Assembly: GCF_036826855.1 (NCBI RefSeq)
Contig: NZ_CP104578.1
Location: forward strand, 2,480,001-2,544,000
Reading direction: 5' to 3'
Length of the DNA: 64,000 nucleotides
From: Streptomyces sp. SJL17-4
GTDB lineage: Bacteria; Actinomycetota; Actinomycetes; Streptomycetales; Streptomycetaceae
In this document: positions 52,642 to 60,099 of the stretch, piece after piece
Layout of the letters: every line of letters begins with the position of its first letter
How positions within the stretch are numbered: position 1 is the first letter of the stretch
The notes under the pieces: generated by a model
Database searches by the model: none
Seen by the model: only the letters and a program-made list of their open reading frames with translations
What the model was told of the DNA's origin: nothing
Translations under genes and position numbers: made by a program

Positions 52642-53748
52642 TCAGCGCTCGGCGGCGGCCAGCTGTCCACAGGCACCGTCGATCTCCTGGCCCCGGGTGT
52701 CCCGCACGGTCACCGGCACGCCGTGGCGGGCGATGGCCTCGACGAAGGCCTTCTCGTCCTCCGGACGCGACGCCGTCCACTTCGAACCCGGCGTCGGGTT
52801 CAGCGGGATCAGGTTGACGTGCACCCGACGCCCCTTCAGCAGCCGGCCCAGCAGGTCACCGCGCCACGCCTGGTCGTTGATGTCCCGGATGAGCGCGTAC
52901 TCGATGGAGATCCGGCGCCCGGACTTCTCCGCGTACTCCCAGGCCGCGTCGAGGACCTCACGCACCTTCCAGCGCGTGTTGACCGGCACCAGGGTGTCCC
53001 GGAGCTCGTCGTCGGGGGCGTGCAGCGAGACCGCGAGCCGGCACTTGAAGCCCTCGTCGGCGAAGCGCAGCATCGCGGGCACGAGCCCGACGGTGGAGAC
53101 GGTGATCCCGCGCTGCGAGAGCCCCAGACCGTCCGGCTCAGGGTCGGTGAGGCGCCGGATGGCACCGACGACCCGCTTGTAGTTCGCGAGCGGCTCACCC
53201 ATGCCCATGAACACGATGTTGGAGAGCCGCGCCGGTCCCCCGGGCACCTCCCCGTCCCGCAGCGACCGCATGCCGTCCACGATCTGGTGCACGATCTCGG
53301 CGGTCGACAGGTTCCGGTCGAGCCCGGCCTGCCCCGTCGCACAGAACGGGCAGTTCATCCCGCAGCCGGCCTGCGAGGAGATGCACATGGTCACCCGGTC
53401 CGGGTAGCGCATGAGCACCGACTCGACGAGCGTGCCGTCGTGCAGCCGCCACAGGGTCTTACGGGTGGTGTCGTCGTCGCACGAGATGTGCCGCACCACG
53501 GACATCAGATCGGGCAGCAGCTCCCCGGCCAGCTTCTCCCGCGAGGCGGCCGGAATGTCCGTCCACTCGGCGGGATCGTGCGCGTACCGCGCGAAGTAGT
53601 GGGTGGACAGCTGCTTGGCGCGGAACGGCTTCTCGCCGATCGCGGCGACGGCCTCCTTCCGCTCGGCGGGCGTGAGGTCGGCCAGGTGCCGCGGCGGCTT
53701 CTTGGCTCCGCGGGGGGCGACGAAAGTGAGTTCTCCGGGCTTGGGCAT
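52642..53748 (-). CDS. rlmN: 23S rRNA (adenine-2503-C2)/tRNA (adenine-37-C2) methyltransferase
   Basis: A 368-residue radical-SAM enzyme. The [4Fe-4S] cysteines are Cys129, Cys133 and Cys136 in [32 protein letters not shown] and [18 protein letters not shown] are RlmN signatures, and the C-terminal [17 protein letters not shown] holds the second catalytic cysteine. It methylates C2 of A2503 in 23S rRNA and A37 in some tRNAs. The start [14 protein letters not shown] is preceded by GGGGGA. A large hairpin lies in the leader. Confidence 0.95.
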   Translation of the reverse strand: MPKPGELTFVAPRGAKKPPRHLADLTPAERKEAVAAIGEKPFRAKQLSTHYFARYAHDPAEWTDIPAASREKLAGELLPDLMSVVRHISCDDDTTRKTLWRLHDGTLVESVLMRYPDRVTMCISSQAGCGMNCPFCATGQAGLDRNLSTAEIVHQIVDGMRSLRDGEVPGGPARLSNIVFMGMGEPLANYKRVVGAIRRLTDPEPDGLGLSQRGITVSTVGLVPAMLRFADEGFKCRLAVSLHAPDDELRDTLVPVNTRWKVREVLDAAWEYAEKSGRRISIEYALIRDINDQAWRGDLLGRLLKGRRVHVNLIPLNPTPGSKWTASRPEDEKAFVEAIARHGVPVTVRDTRGQEIDGACGQLAAAER

Positions 53749-54057
53749 GGTTCCCCCAGTGTCGCAGATCGATCCCGGTAACCAGGGGCTCCGCGTTCCG
53801 GTGGTGGTCGTCCCGGGCCGTCCGGGGCCGTCTCGGGCCGCCTTCAGACGGCCCAGAGACGGCCCCGGGCGGAGGCCGGCCAGCGGGAAATCCATGGTCA
53901 TGAACGTGGGCGACTACCTACTGCCAAGGTGCCCGATCGGGCCGCTCGCGCGCGAGCGGCCGCCCTCCTGATCATGCCGGGGACGCTCCCGACCTCCCCG
54001 TCCGCCAGCCGAGCGCGGTCTCAGTGCCCACGCCCGGCCCGGGGCATCCTGGAGGGT
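53749..54057. other. Intergenic region, rlmN leader and promoter of the following gene
   Basis: About 310 bases between divergent genes. It contains a large hairpin listed separately, a stretch with AT-richer bases around 53895-53930 that could hold the rlmN promoter, and the upstream region of the small plus-strand gene. No other gene is supported. Confidence 0.55.
53824..53866 (-). promoter_or_regulatory. Long hairpin in the rlmN leader
   Basis: Arms of 17-18 bases (GGGGCCGTCTCGGGCCG and CGGCCCAGAGACGGCCCC) pair with one bulged base around an 8-base loop, 75-120 bases upstream of the rlmN start. Since no gene ends here on either strand, it may be an attenuator or an mRNA stability element. 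Confidence 0.55.
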
Positions 54058-54270
54058 ATGGACAGTGCCCCGATAGTCGTCCATCAGCCCTCCCCCACCG
54101 GCGGGAGGCGCGTCACCGCACGCGGCAACATCCTCGGCCTCGCGCACAGCGACGAGGACGTGGTCGAGTTCCTCCGCCGCGCAGGCCTCCCGGACGCCGA
54201 GGACCTCCTCGACGACCCGGCTTGGGTGAAGTGGCGGGGCGGCCGAGCTCACGAGTATGAGGCGGCTTGA
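54058..54270 (+). CDS. Small conserved Streptomyces protein, function unknown
   Basis: A 70-residue acidic soluble protein, MDSAPIVVHQPSPTGGRRV with HSDEDVVEFLRRAGLPDAED and WVKWRGGRAHEYEAA. I recall close homologues as conserved hypothetical proteins across Streptomyces. GGAGGG stands very close to the ATG. It is the last gene of host-like composition before the element; the sequence changes character within about 30 bases of its stop codon. Confidence 0.72.
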   Translation: MDSAPIVVHQPSPTGGRRVTARGNILGLAHSDEDVVEFLRRAGLPDAEDLLDDPAWVKWRGGRAHEYEAA

Positions 54271-54302
54271 GACACGCCATCCACTCAGCTGCGCCACCCC
54301 AA

Positions 54303-55565
54303 CTAGGCGAGACCCAGAAACTTCTTGCTCGACGGGTCCCACCGCGATCCATAAATCTTGCAAAGCTTGCACAGATCAAGCCAAAACACCAGGAGGGCAA
54401 TCTGCTGGATCAGTGCCTCAACAAAAACATACTGAGGCACCTCTACCCCTTTGTACCTCACGATTCCATCATGCATCACGTAGTCAAACTCCGCATGTGC
54501 GATGCCATTTCTGACATCTCTAGTAAAAGCAGAATTCCAAAAGTACCGCAGTCGGGAGTTTCGATTTAGGTACGCCTCTTTGATCGACGCTCTCGCCTTC
54601 GTGTACTGATTCACGTTATTAACTAGCTCACGCGGGAGCAAGATCCGAGGCTCCCAACCACCAGGCAGGCCAGGGTCGCGGATCACGTCAAAATCGCGCC
54701 CCTCCACCATATTCTGCATGCGAACCACGAGTGGCAGCATTTGGCAACTCACTTCGAAGTTCTGCCTGTAGGCGTCGCGCAAGGTATCGATACGGACGAG
54801 CGGGACTCGCCAATCTTCCGGAATCGGCATCCGCCCGGCCCGGAGATGCACAATCGCCAGAGCCGGAATCCAATCGGCAGCATCCCGCAGAAGCCTCACG
54901 AGTTGATCCGAAAGGCGGCGATTGATTACTTTGAAGTTTGGATCCGAAGTGGCACGAAACGCCAGCTCGGAAAATTTCTCTTCCCTTCCGAAGGTTCGAG
55001 ACCACAACTCGCGCTTCGCTCTGGGGTAGGCACCATTGGGATCCAGCGCCGCCGCGAGCACCGAAAGGATTCGATGCAGATGGGTATGCCTATCAAGAAT
55101 TGACGGGGATTTCGGCCAGGCATCCTCGAAGCTGCGCCTCATTACCGAGTCGAGAAGATCCCATCTCTCCTGGAGATAGAAGCCGTAGGCGTGCTCAATA
55201 GCATCCACCCTCTCCTCGAATTCTCGAACAATTCCCACACATTGGAAATATTCCATAAATTGGTCACCGAAGACCTGCGTGGCGAAGATGAAAGAGGAGT
55301 GCTCCTCAGATGAAGTACTGGGAAGGTCGCCATAGGTGCTGACGACCCTCCAATCTGCTCCAGGGGTCCGATGATCAACCATCTTGACACCTGGAAGATT
55401 GAACCTAGGCAATTCACCATCGGAGGGCGGGGATGTTTCACCCCTAATCGCGGACTGACAATGCGGACACGCCACGGTTAGAGATTGGCTCTCCCGCACG
55501 ATTCCTACGCGCACAATGACTGGAGATTCACATGCCGGACATTCGATGTATGCGCGCAGAATCAT
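54303..55565 (-). CDS. Zinc-ribbon protein with HEPN-like C-terminal motif, cargo gene
   Basis: A 420-residue protein of no named family. A zinc ribbon is formed by Cys9, Cys12, Cys33 and Cys36 (CPAC and CPHC). The body is mostly helical. Near the C-terminus RNGIAH (352-357) gives the Rx4H motif of HEPN ribonuclease domains, followed by EFDYVMHDGIVRYKG, a pattern I associate with RNA-cutting or toxin-related helical domains. Codons such as AGA, AAT, ATT and CTA are frequent, unlike neighbouring genes, pointing to recent transfer. Its ATG abuts the stop codon of the HNH-like gene, so both are co-expressed. A defence or toxin role is inferred, not shown. Confidence 0.7.
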   Translation of the reverse strand: MILRAYIECPACESPVIVRVGIVRESQSLTVACPHCQSAIRGETSPPSDGELPRFNLPGVKMVDHRTPGADWRVVSTYGDLPSTSSEEHSSFIFATQVFGDQFMEYFQCVGIVREFEERVDAIEHAYGFYLQERWDLLDSVMRRSFEDAWPKSPSILDRHTHLHRILSVLAAALDPNGAYPRAKRELWSRTFGREEKFSELAFRATSDPNFKVINRRLSDQLVRLLRDAADWIPALAIVHLRAGRMPIPEDWRVPLVRIDTLRDAYRQNFEVSCQMLPLVVRMQNMVEGRDFDVIRDPGLPGGWEPRILLPRELVNNVNQYTKARASIKEAYLNRNSRLRYFWNSAFTRDVRNGIAHAEFDYVMHDGIVRYKGVEVPQYVFVEALIQQIALLVFWLDLCKLCKIYGSRWDPSSKKFLGLA

Positions 55566-56417
55566 TCACGCCTTCTTCTCGATCGAATTACAGTCCACAC
55601 AGACTCGTTCCACGTCACCTGCGGCCATGCCGCCGGGCCAGAACTGAGGAATTTCAACCTTATCCGAATGATAGAAATTACTTTGCCCGCGCCGCCACGT
55701 GAATGAGAACCCCCAGGACAGCGTGAACCAATCAAAACCGAAAAAACTCTGGGTTCCCCCAGGCGACCCATCCCGCCCCAGCAATAGCTCATGGTCGCCG
55801 AGCCAAAGACTCCCCTCGTTACTACCATGAACCCGACTCATGTGCCGACCCATCTCCAGCTTAGAAAGATTGGCGCTCATCTGCATATTGAGATGAGGCG
55901 CACGTCTCCCTTTTCCATTCATGAAGTCGATCAATGCATCCGGCACTGCGATACCAACCTCAGCGAGACGACAACCTACGTGCTTGACGAAGTACCTGAC
56001 CAGTTCCTCTCTGTGGATTCTCCAGTCGGATCCGTATACATCGGAGAACTTAAATCTGAACCCGTCGTCCACGACGCGGGCGTTCTCGCGCAAGTACTGA
56101 GAGAAGGCTTCATAGGCGAGATCGAAGGCCTGACTGCTCGAATTATTACAACTCGTGCAAAGAACCTTAGGGAATTTCAACTTGCCGGAGTTCGGCCCCT
56201 GGATGTAGTCAGGGCGGTTGCGTCCGCTGACTACGCGGACGACCCCGCCGTCAGTCCAGCGCCCTCCGCCGAACGTTCCGACAACATCGGACCTCTTATG
56301 GCGATGCTCCCGGGAGTCAGCAAACCCTCCGCACCACCAGCATCGGTCAGCACTTGCGCTTCGCATGCTGACAGGAATGAGTGATTGTGGATCTGAAGCA
56401 TCCTCGTCCGGGGCCAT
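55566..56417 (-). CDS. HNH-like zinc-binding endonuclease-type protein, cargo gene
   Basis: A 283-residue protein. Cys26 and Cys29 (CWWCGG), then SREHRHKRSD (35-44), then Cys87 and Cys90 in LCTSCNNSSSQAFD match the treble-clef layout of HNH-type nucleases with EH in place of the first catalytic His pair. A second pair CVDC is close to the C-terminus. The central 150 residues are an unassigned mixed domain. The base composition is much less GC-rich than the flanks. It is the first gene of a two-gene operon. The start MAPDEDASDP lacks a clear Shine-Dalgarno, and a later start is possible. Whether it cuts nucleic acid is unknown. Confidence 0.68.
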   Translation of the reverse strand: MAPDEDASDPQSLIPVSMRSASADRCWWCGGFADSREHRHKRSDVVGTFGGGRWTDGGVVRVVSGRNRPDYIQGPNSGKLKFPKVLCTSCNNSSSQAFDLAYEAFSQYLRENARVVDDGFRFKFSDVYGSDWRIHREELVRYFVKHVGCRLAEVGIAVPDALIDFMNGKGRRAPHLNMQMSANLSKLEMGRHMSRVHGSNEGSLWLGDHELLLGRDGSPGGTQSFFGFDWFTLSWGFSFTWRRGQSNFYHSDKVEIPQFWPGGMAAGDVERVCVDCNSIEKKA

Positions 56418-56449
56418 GTCTCATGTTCCCACTCCACCGGCGGACGTAC

Positions 56450-56465
56450 CCACCTTTCTAGGTGG
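56450..56465. promoter_or_regulatory. Inverted repeat in the divergent cargo/GntR spacer
   Basis: CCACC and GGTGG flank TTTCTA, forming a 16-base inverted repeat between the divergent HNH-like gene and the GntR-type gene. It may be an operator for the GntR protein, which would then control itself and the cargo operon. Confidence 0.4.
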
Positions 56466-56584
56466 CTGACCACGGCCCGTGGCCAGCTCGCACGGTTCGG
56501 CGAACCGGCTCCAACCCGCAGTGGTCTCCTCGCCGGTGGCACATGCGACCCTTGCAACAGTCGAAGCTGCCGGAAGGAGGTGCC

Positions 56585-57028
56585 GTGCCGGAGGCCAGCC
56601 CGCGCGGAACCTATCTGCTCATTGCTGACGCGCTGCGGAAGGACATCGAGAAAGGCTCTCCCGGGGACGCGCTGCCGTCCGAGGCCGATCTCATGCGGGA
56701 GCACGACGTCTCCCGCAACACGGTCCGGCGCGCGCTCAAGACGCTGCAGGCCGAGAACCTGATCAGTTCCGTGCCCGGTGCCGGGTGGCGACTGTCCGCC
56801 CAGCCTATCCGTCCCCTCGTCGACCGCATGATTGGCTTGATCAGGGAAGACGCATTGGCGGTGGGCGCCGCCTACCCGTCGGAGGCGAAGCTGTGCGCAC
56901 GGTTCGGAGTCTCCCGTACAGCGGTGCGCCGAGCCCTCGCGCAGATGGAGGGGACTGGGATGCTCTCCACCGTTCATGGCAAGGGCCGAACGGTTCAAGC
57001 CCTCCCGTCCAACCTGGAGGAGTCCTAG
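56585..57028 (+). CDS. GntR-family regulator made of two winged-helix domains
   Basis: A 147-residue protein that consists of two GntR-type winged helices in tandem: LPSEADLMREHDVSRNTVRR in the first and YPSEAKLCARFGVSRTAVRR in the second. No effector domain follows. The position at the control end of the transfer module corresponds to KorSA of pSAM2, the repressor of transfer and replication genes. GGAAGGAGG precedes a GTG start. Its end is within 6 bases of the HD-protein gene, so the two are coupled. Confidence 0.82.
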   Translation: MPEASPRGTYLLIADALRKDIEKGSPGDALPSEADLMREHDVSRNTVRRALKTLQAENLISSVPGAGWRLSAQPIRPLVDRMIGLIREDALAVGAAYPSEAKLCARFGVSRTAVRRALAQMEGTGMLSTVHGKGRTVQALPSNLEES

Positions 57029-57033
57029 CCTTG

Positions 57034-57609
57034 GTGCCCATGGACCTTACTGGGTGGGCGTACTCGCTCTCCGAATCGATGTTGTCCGAGCCGTTGCCCC
57101 GCCGCTGGTCGCACTCTCTCGGTGTCGCCAAGCGGGCCCGGTCCCTCGCCCCGATCCTCGGCGCGAACGCCGAGCTGCTGGAGGCTGCGGCCGTCCTGCA
57201 TGACATCGGCTACTCGCCCTCCATCGCCGCCACCGGCTTCCACCCGCTCGACGGAGCCCGGTTCCTCCGGGACCAGGAAGGCGCCGACGAACGGGTTGTC
57301 CGGCTCGTGGCCCACCACTCCTGCGCGCTTCTGGAGGCCGAGGAGCGTGGGCTCCGGCATGAGCTGGAGACAGAGTTCGAGCTGGAGCGGCCCGAGCTGG
57401 TCGACGCGCTCATCGTGTCCGACATGACGACGACGCCGACCGGCGAGCACACGACGCCGGCGGCTCGGCTGGACGAGATCGTTCAGCGGTACGGCCCGGA
57501 CACGATCGTCGGTCGGTTCATCCAGCGGGCGGCACCGGAGATCCATGCCGCCAACGAGCGGGTGGAAAGGCGGATGGCCGCAGCCGCGGCCGGCGCTCAG
57601 CCGATGTAG
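57034..57609 (+). CDS. HD-domain phosphohydrolase-like protein
   Basis: A 191-residue protein. His in RRWSHSLGVAKRA, the HD doublet in AAVLHDIGYSP and the later histidines in VAHHSCALLEAEERG fit the HD superfamily, whose members hydrolyse nucleotides or second messengers. The start is uncertain (GTG 57034 used; TTG 57031 and ATG 57040 possible) with GGAGGAG upstream. It follows the GntR gene and overlaps the convergent NUDIX gene by 13 bases. HD plus NUDIX in one element suggests nucleotide clean-up or signalling, by inference. Confidence 0.82.
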   Translation: MPMDLTGWAYSLSESMLSEPLPRRWSHSLGVAKRARSLAPILGANAELLEAAAVLHDIGYSPSIAATGFHPLDGARFLRDQEGADERVVRLVAHHSCALLEAEERGLRHELETEFELERPELVDALIVSDMTTTPTGEHTTPAARLDEIVQRYGPDTIVGRFIQRAAPEIHAANERVERRMAAAAAGAQPM

Positions 57610-58070
57610 GGGTCCCGTCCCGACTCATCCAGGCCGTGCCGGATGCGCAGCCTCATGGACGGGTGAATGTCCAGGTCATCGAGGTCCGCTGGGTCCACCC
57701 AGCGGACCTCTTTCGATTCGCTGCTCGTGCGGAGGGAGCCTCCGACCGGGTGGGCCCGGAAGCAAATCGAGAACTGCTGCCGCACCTCACCGTCGTCGTA
57801 CGCGAGGACGTGCTCAGGGTCGGTGTAGAGCCCGACGACGTTGTCCACTTCGACCTCAATCCCGGTCTCCTCCACGACCTCACGCACAGCCGTATCGCCG
57901 ATGCGCTCGCCAATGTCGTGGCCACCCCCCGGTAGCGCCCACAGGTCGTTGTCGGTCTTGTGGATGAGTAGGAGTCGACCGTCACCGTCACGCACGACGA
58001 CCGTGACCGAGGGCACCACCGAGTTGGCCCTTGGGGCCTTCGGGTCGCGGAAGTAGTCGATCCTGCTCAT
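57597..58070 (-). CDS. NUDIX hydrolase
   Basis: A 157-residue protein with a complete Nudix box at about residues 50-72 (GHDIGERIGDTAVREVVEET then GI), containing the REVVEE metal site. The strand VTVVVRDGDGRLLLIHKTDN precedes it. Members hydrolyse nucleoside diphosphate derivatives. NUDIX genes are frequent in actinomycete conjugative elements, where their role is unknown. It overlaps the upstream XRE regulator gene as ATGA, so both come from one transcript. Confidence 0.9.
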   Translation of the reverse strand: MSRIDYFRDPKAPRANSVVPSVTVVVRDGDGRLLLIHKTDNDLWALPGGGHDIGERIGDTAVREVVEETGIEVEVDNVVGLYTDPEHVLAYDDGEVRQQFSICFRAHPVGGSLRTSSESKEVRWVDPADLDDLDIHPSMRLRIRHGLDESGRDPYIG

Positions 58071-58837
58071 GTGTCTGAACCTCTCAGGTCCGTGGGCGAG
58101 GAGATACGCCGGGCGCCCTCCCAGACCCGCTCGACGCTCTCAGCGTAGGCGTCGAACAGCTCGCCCCCGGGGACGCGCTGGATGTGGAGAACCGGCGCCA
58201 TGTACGCACCCACCCCGTACAGGTGGCCGTTGGCGAGCATCTCGTCGTCGGCCCGGTAGATGGAGTTGTAGAGCGTGGTGGAGTGGAGCCGGAACTCGAC
58301 GCTGGGCAGCCCGAACAGCGGCGCGTAGTTGACCAGCGCGTTGCGAATCTTGCTCGCCATCGCGCCACCGATGCCCTCGTCGTCTCCACGGACGGCGACG
58401 GCGGCCGAGTCGGGGTCCCCGAGCATGAAGCGGACCGGGACGCCGGCAGCCGACTTCTCCTTTACCACCTGGTGGAAGGCGGCGTCCTCGGTGAGCCAGA
58501 ACCCTGAGTACACGAGGACGTCGAACTGCCGCGCCGCCCCCGCGTAAAGCTGCGGCCAGAGCCGATTCGGGACGACGGATCGGTGGGGGTAGAGCTTGAC
58601 CAGTTCTGCGCCACCTGCTTCGGTGACCTCGGCCGACGTCCGCTCCTCCGGCCACAGGTAGGACATCTCCCGCTGGAGGAGCGAGGCCGCGGCGTACTTG
58701 AATCGGCGGTAGGGCTGGCGCTTGGGCTCGTTGATCCAGCGTTCCACCGTCTTGGCCGAGACCCCGAGCCGCTCCGCAACCTGATCAAGCGTCAATCCGC
58801 TCTCGATGATGGCGCCGCGCAGCCGTTCATTGGCCAT
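58067..58837 (-). CDS. XRE-type transcriptional regulator with large C-terminal domain
   Basis: A 256-residue protein. The N-terminal HTH reads GLTLDQVAERLGVSAKTVER with WINEPKRQPYRRFKYAAASL after it. The C-terminal 170 residues (DVLVYSGFWLTEDAAFHQVV, PVRFMLGDPDS, MLANGHLYGVGAYMAPVLHI) resemble a DUF5919/phospholipase-D-like module that may bind a ligand. ATG 58837 with GGGGGAG upstream is the start. It reads away from the transfer operon and is followed directly by the NUDIX gene. Repeats just upstream suggest autoregulation. Confidence 0.82.
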   Translation of the reverse strand: MANERLRGAIIESGLTLDQVAERLGVSAKTVERWINEPKRQPYRRFKYAAASLLQREMSYLWPEERTSAEVTEAGGAELVKLYPHRSVVPNRLWPQLYAGAARQFDVLVYSGFWLTEDAAFHQVVKEKSAAGVPVRFMLGDPDSAAVAVRGDDEGIGGAMASKIRNALVNYAPLFGLPSVEFRLHSTTLYNSIYRADDEMLANGHLYGVGAYMAPVLHIQRVPGGELFDAYAESVERVWEGARRISSPTDLRGSDT

Positions 58838-58857
58838 GTCGTGCTCTCCCCCTGACG

Positions 58858-58895
58858 GGACGACTTGGGACGACTTCCACCGTAGCGAGTCGTCT
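58858..58895. promoter_or_regulatory. Operator-like repeats upstream of the XRE regulator
   Basis: GGACGACTT occurs at 58858 and again at 58868, one helical turn apart, and an inverted partial copy GAGTCGTCT is at 58887. Cooperative binding of the XRE regulator to its own promoter is the simplest reading. Confidence 0.55.
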
Positions 58896-59030
58896 CGGAG
58901 CCGTACATCCACGGAGTCCAGCGTCTGCCCTGTTCAGGCCACGCTTGAGACATCAAGCGGAGCGGACTCGCGAAGCCCCGAAGAACCAAGGGACTTGACG
59001 ATGCGAATCCCCCTCCCCATGATGAGGAAC

Positions 59031-59047
59031 AGGTAGTACATGTACCT
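59031..59047. promoter_or_regulatory. Palindrome AGGTAGTACATGTACCT at a likely transcription start
   Basis: An inverted repeat with arms AGGTA/TACCT and central GTACATGTAC, about 30 bases downstream of TTGACG (58995-59000). A repressor bound here, for example the GntR-type protein, would block the rightward promoter of the transfer genes. Confidence 0.5.
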
Positions 59048-59246
59048 CATCGGATTCCGGTCCGGCGAGGGGTGCTGCCCGCGAGCAGAGGGCGGGGACG
59101 CTGCAATCCCGCTAAAGGCCAGGTGGAACAGGGTTTCGGCCCGTACTGGCGAGGTGGCCCGGCGACCGCGAGCAACGGCCGGAGAGTGGGGACACGGGTC
59201 CCCCTTGCAGTGCTTGCTCTCGTCCCGCCGACCTGAGGGGGTCTCG

Positions 59247-59318
59247 ATGTACCGACGAAGTACCTGGGCGCCGTTCGTGCTGGACCGGCACGCCGGCCAC
59301 GCCCACCGCGTCTTCTGA
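59247..59318 (+). CDS. Possible 23-residue peptide
   Basis: MYRRSTWAPFVLDRHAGHAH then RVF, an ATG with GAGGGGG 6 bases upstream. It is too short for reliable judgement. It could be a leader peptide for the transfer operon, since a strong hairpin follows about 115 bases later, or chance. Confidence 0.3.
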   Translation: MYRRSTWAPFVLDRHAGHAHRVF

Positions 59319-59500
59319 CCCTCCGCAGCTCACGGGCTGCGGCCGGTTGCCTCCCCTGCCCGTCCGGGCCCTGTTCGCGGGGTGCCGTACGGGCGGGGTT
59401 GAGGGGAGCCGGAGATTCCTGGTTCTAACGGCGAGAGGCCCCGGTGGTAGGACACCGGGGCCTCGGTTCGGGCCGTTCCTGACTGGAAGGAACACACCCA
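59319..59500. other. Leader region of the transfer operon
   Basis: About 180 bases between the possible peptide and the DUF6284 gene. It contains the hairpin listed next and a good ribosome binding site, GGAAGGA, before the ATG at 59501. No further gene is seen. Confidence 0.5.
59435..59464 (+). terminator. Perfect 12-bp hairpin before the DUF6284 gene, attenuator-like
   Basis: GAGGCCCCGGTG and CACCGGGGCCTC around loop GTAGGA, 36 bases upstream of the first transfer-operon gene. It could be a terminator for a leader transcript or an attenuator. Confidence 0.65.
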
Positions 59501-59764
59501 ATGTTGTCCATCGCTGCACTTCAGGCCGTTGTTACGGCTACCCCGTTCGACGGTGAGCCGTCGAACGCCGAGCTGAACGCGATCGAGAACGAGATGCCGC
59601 TGATCCTGGCGGACGTCGAGCTGCTCGACGCGGTGATCAAGACGCTGGACCGTCCCGTCACCAAGCTGGACGAGCGGCGGATCCGCCGGGCCCGTCACCG
59701 GGTCGTGGCGGCCCGCCGGGACCTCACGAACCGCGCCGCCGTGCAGTCGGGCGGTGCCGCGTGA
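59501..59764 (+). CDS. DUF6284 family protein
   Basis: An 87-residue protein with the segment NAIENEMPLILADVELLDAV followed by LDRPVTKLDERRIRRARHRV, as I remember for DUF6284, a family found in Streptomyces plasmids and integrative elements. It is acidic in the first half and strongly basic in the second. GGAAGGA precedes the ATG. Its stop overlaps the next start (GTGA). Role unknown, presumably in maintenance or transfer. Confidence 0.75.
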   Translation: MLSIAALQAVVTATPFDGEPSNAELNAIENEMPLILADVELLDAVIKTLDRPVTKLDERRIRRARHRVVAARRDLTNRAAVQSGGAA

Positions 59765-60099
59765 GGGCCCAGACGCTGGCGGACCTGTCCGCCCCGCTGC
59801 TGGCGCTGCGGCTGCTGACGGCGGAGTTCGCGCACATGGCGGCGCCGACCGTGGAGGTCTCGCCGATCTACCCGGAGCGGCTGGAGCTGACGTTCCACGA
59901 CGACTTCGCCGCCTTCGAGGCGTGGCGCGAGGCCTTGAACATCGCCCCCGAGTCCGTTGTTCATCGCGTTCAGGTCGGCGGTCAGACCGGCGTCCTGCGT
60001 GTTCATGCGACGTTCGCCGGGGCTGAGCTGGAGCTGGTCGGCTACGCGAAGGTCCCGGCCGTCGAGCCGGTTCTGGCGGGTGCGGGGGTCGGGTCGTGA
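59761..60099 (+). CDS. Conserved element-borne hypothetical protein
   Basis: A 112-residue soluble protein, MRAQTLADLSAPLLALRLLT with LTFHDDFAAFEAWREALNIA. No named family is recognised, though similar small proteins sit at this place in other Streptomyces elements. GTG start, overlapping the previous and next genes by 4 bases each, which marks tight translational coupling. Confidence 0.65.
   Translation: MRAQTLADLSAPLLALRLLTAEFAHMAAPTVEVSPIYPERLELTFHDDFAAFEAWREALNIAPESVVHRVQVGGQTGVLRVHATFAGAELELVGYAKVPAVEPVLAGAGVGS

Larger units (their letters stand above)
58838..59246. promoter_or_regulatory. Divergent control region of the element
   Basis: About 400 bases between the XRE-NUDIX operon and the transfer operon, without a convincing full-length gene. 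It contains spaced direct repeats next to the XRE start, a promoter-like TTGACG at 58995-59000, a palindrome at 59031-59047 and GGGAC-n4-GTCCC near 59190-59205. Confidence 0.6.

Noticed and set aside
54275..54310. tRNA remnant at the left end of the element
   Set aside because: The reverse strand GGGGTGGCGCAGCTGAGTGG looks like a tRNA 5-prime half, but the D-stem does not pair and no anticodon or T-arm follows; chance similarity is as likely.
59040..59318. A 92-codon open frame in the element control region
   Set aside because: Its ATG lies inside the palindrome at the likely transcription start, there is no ribosome binding site, and the translation lacks coding character; only the last 23 codons have a plausible start of their own.
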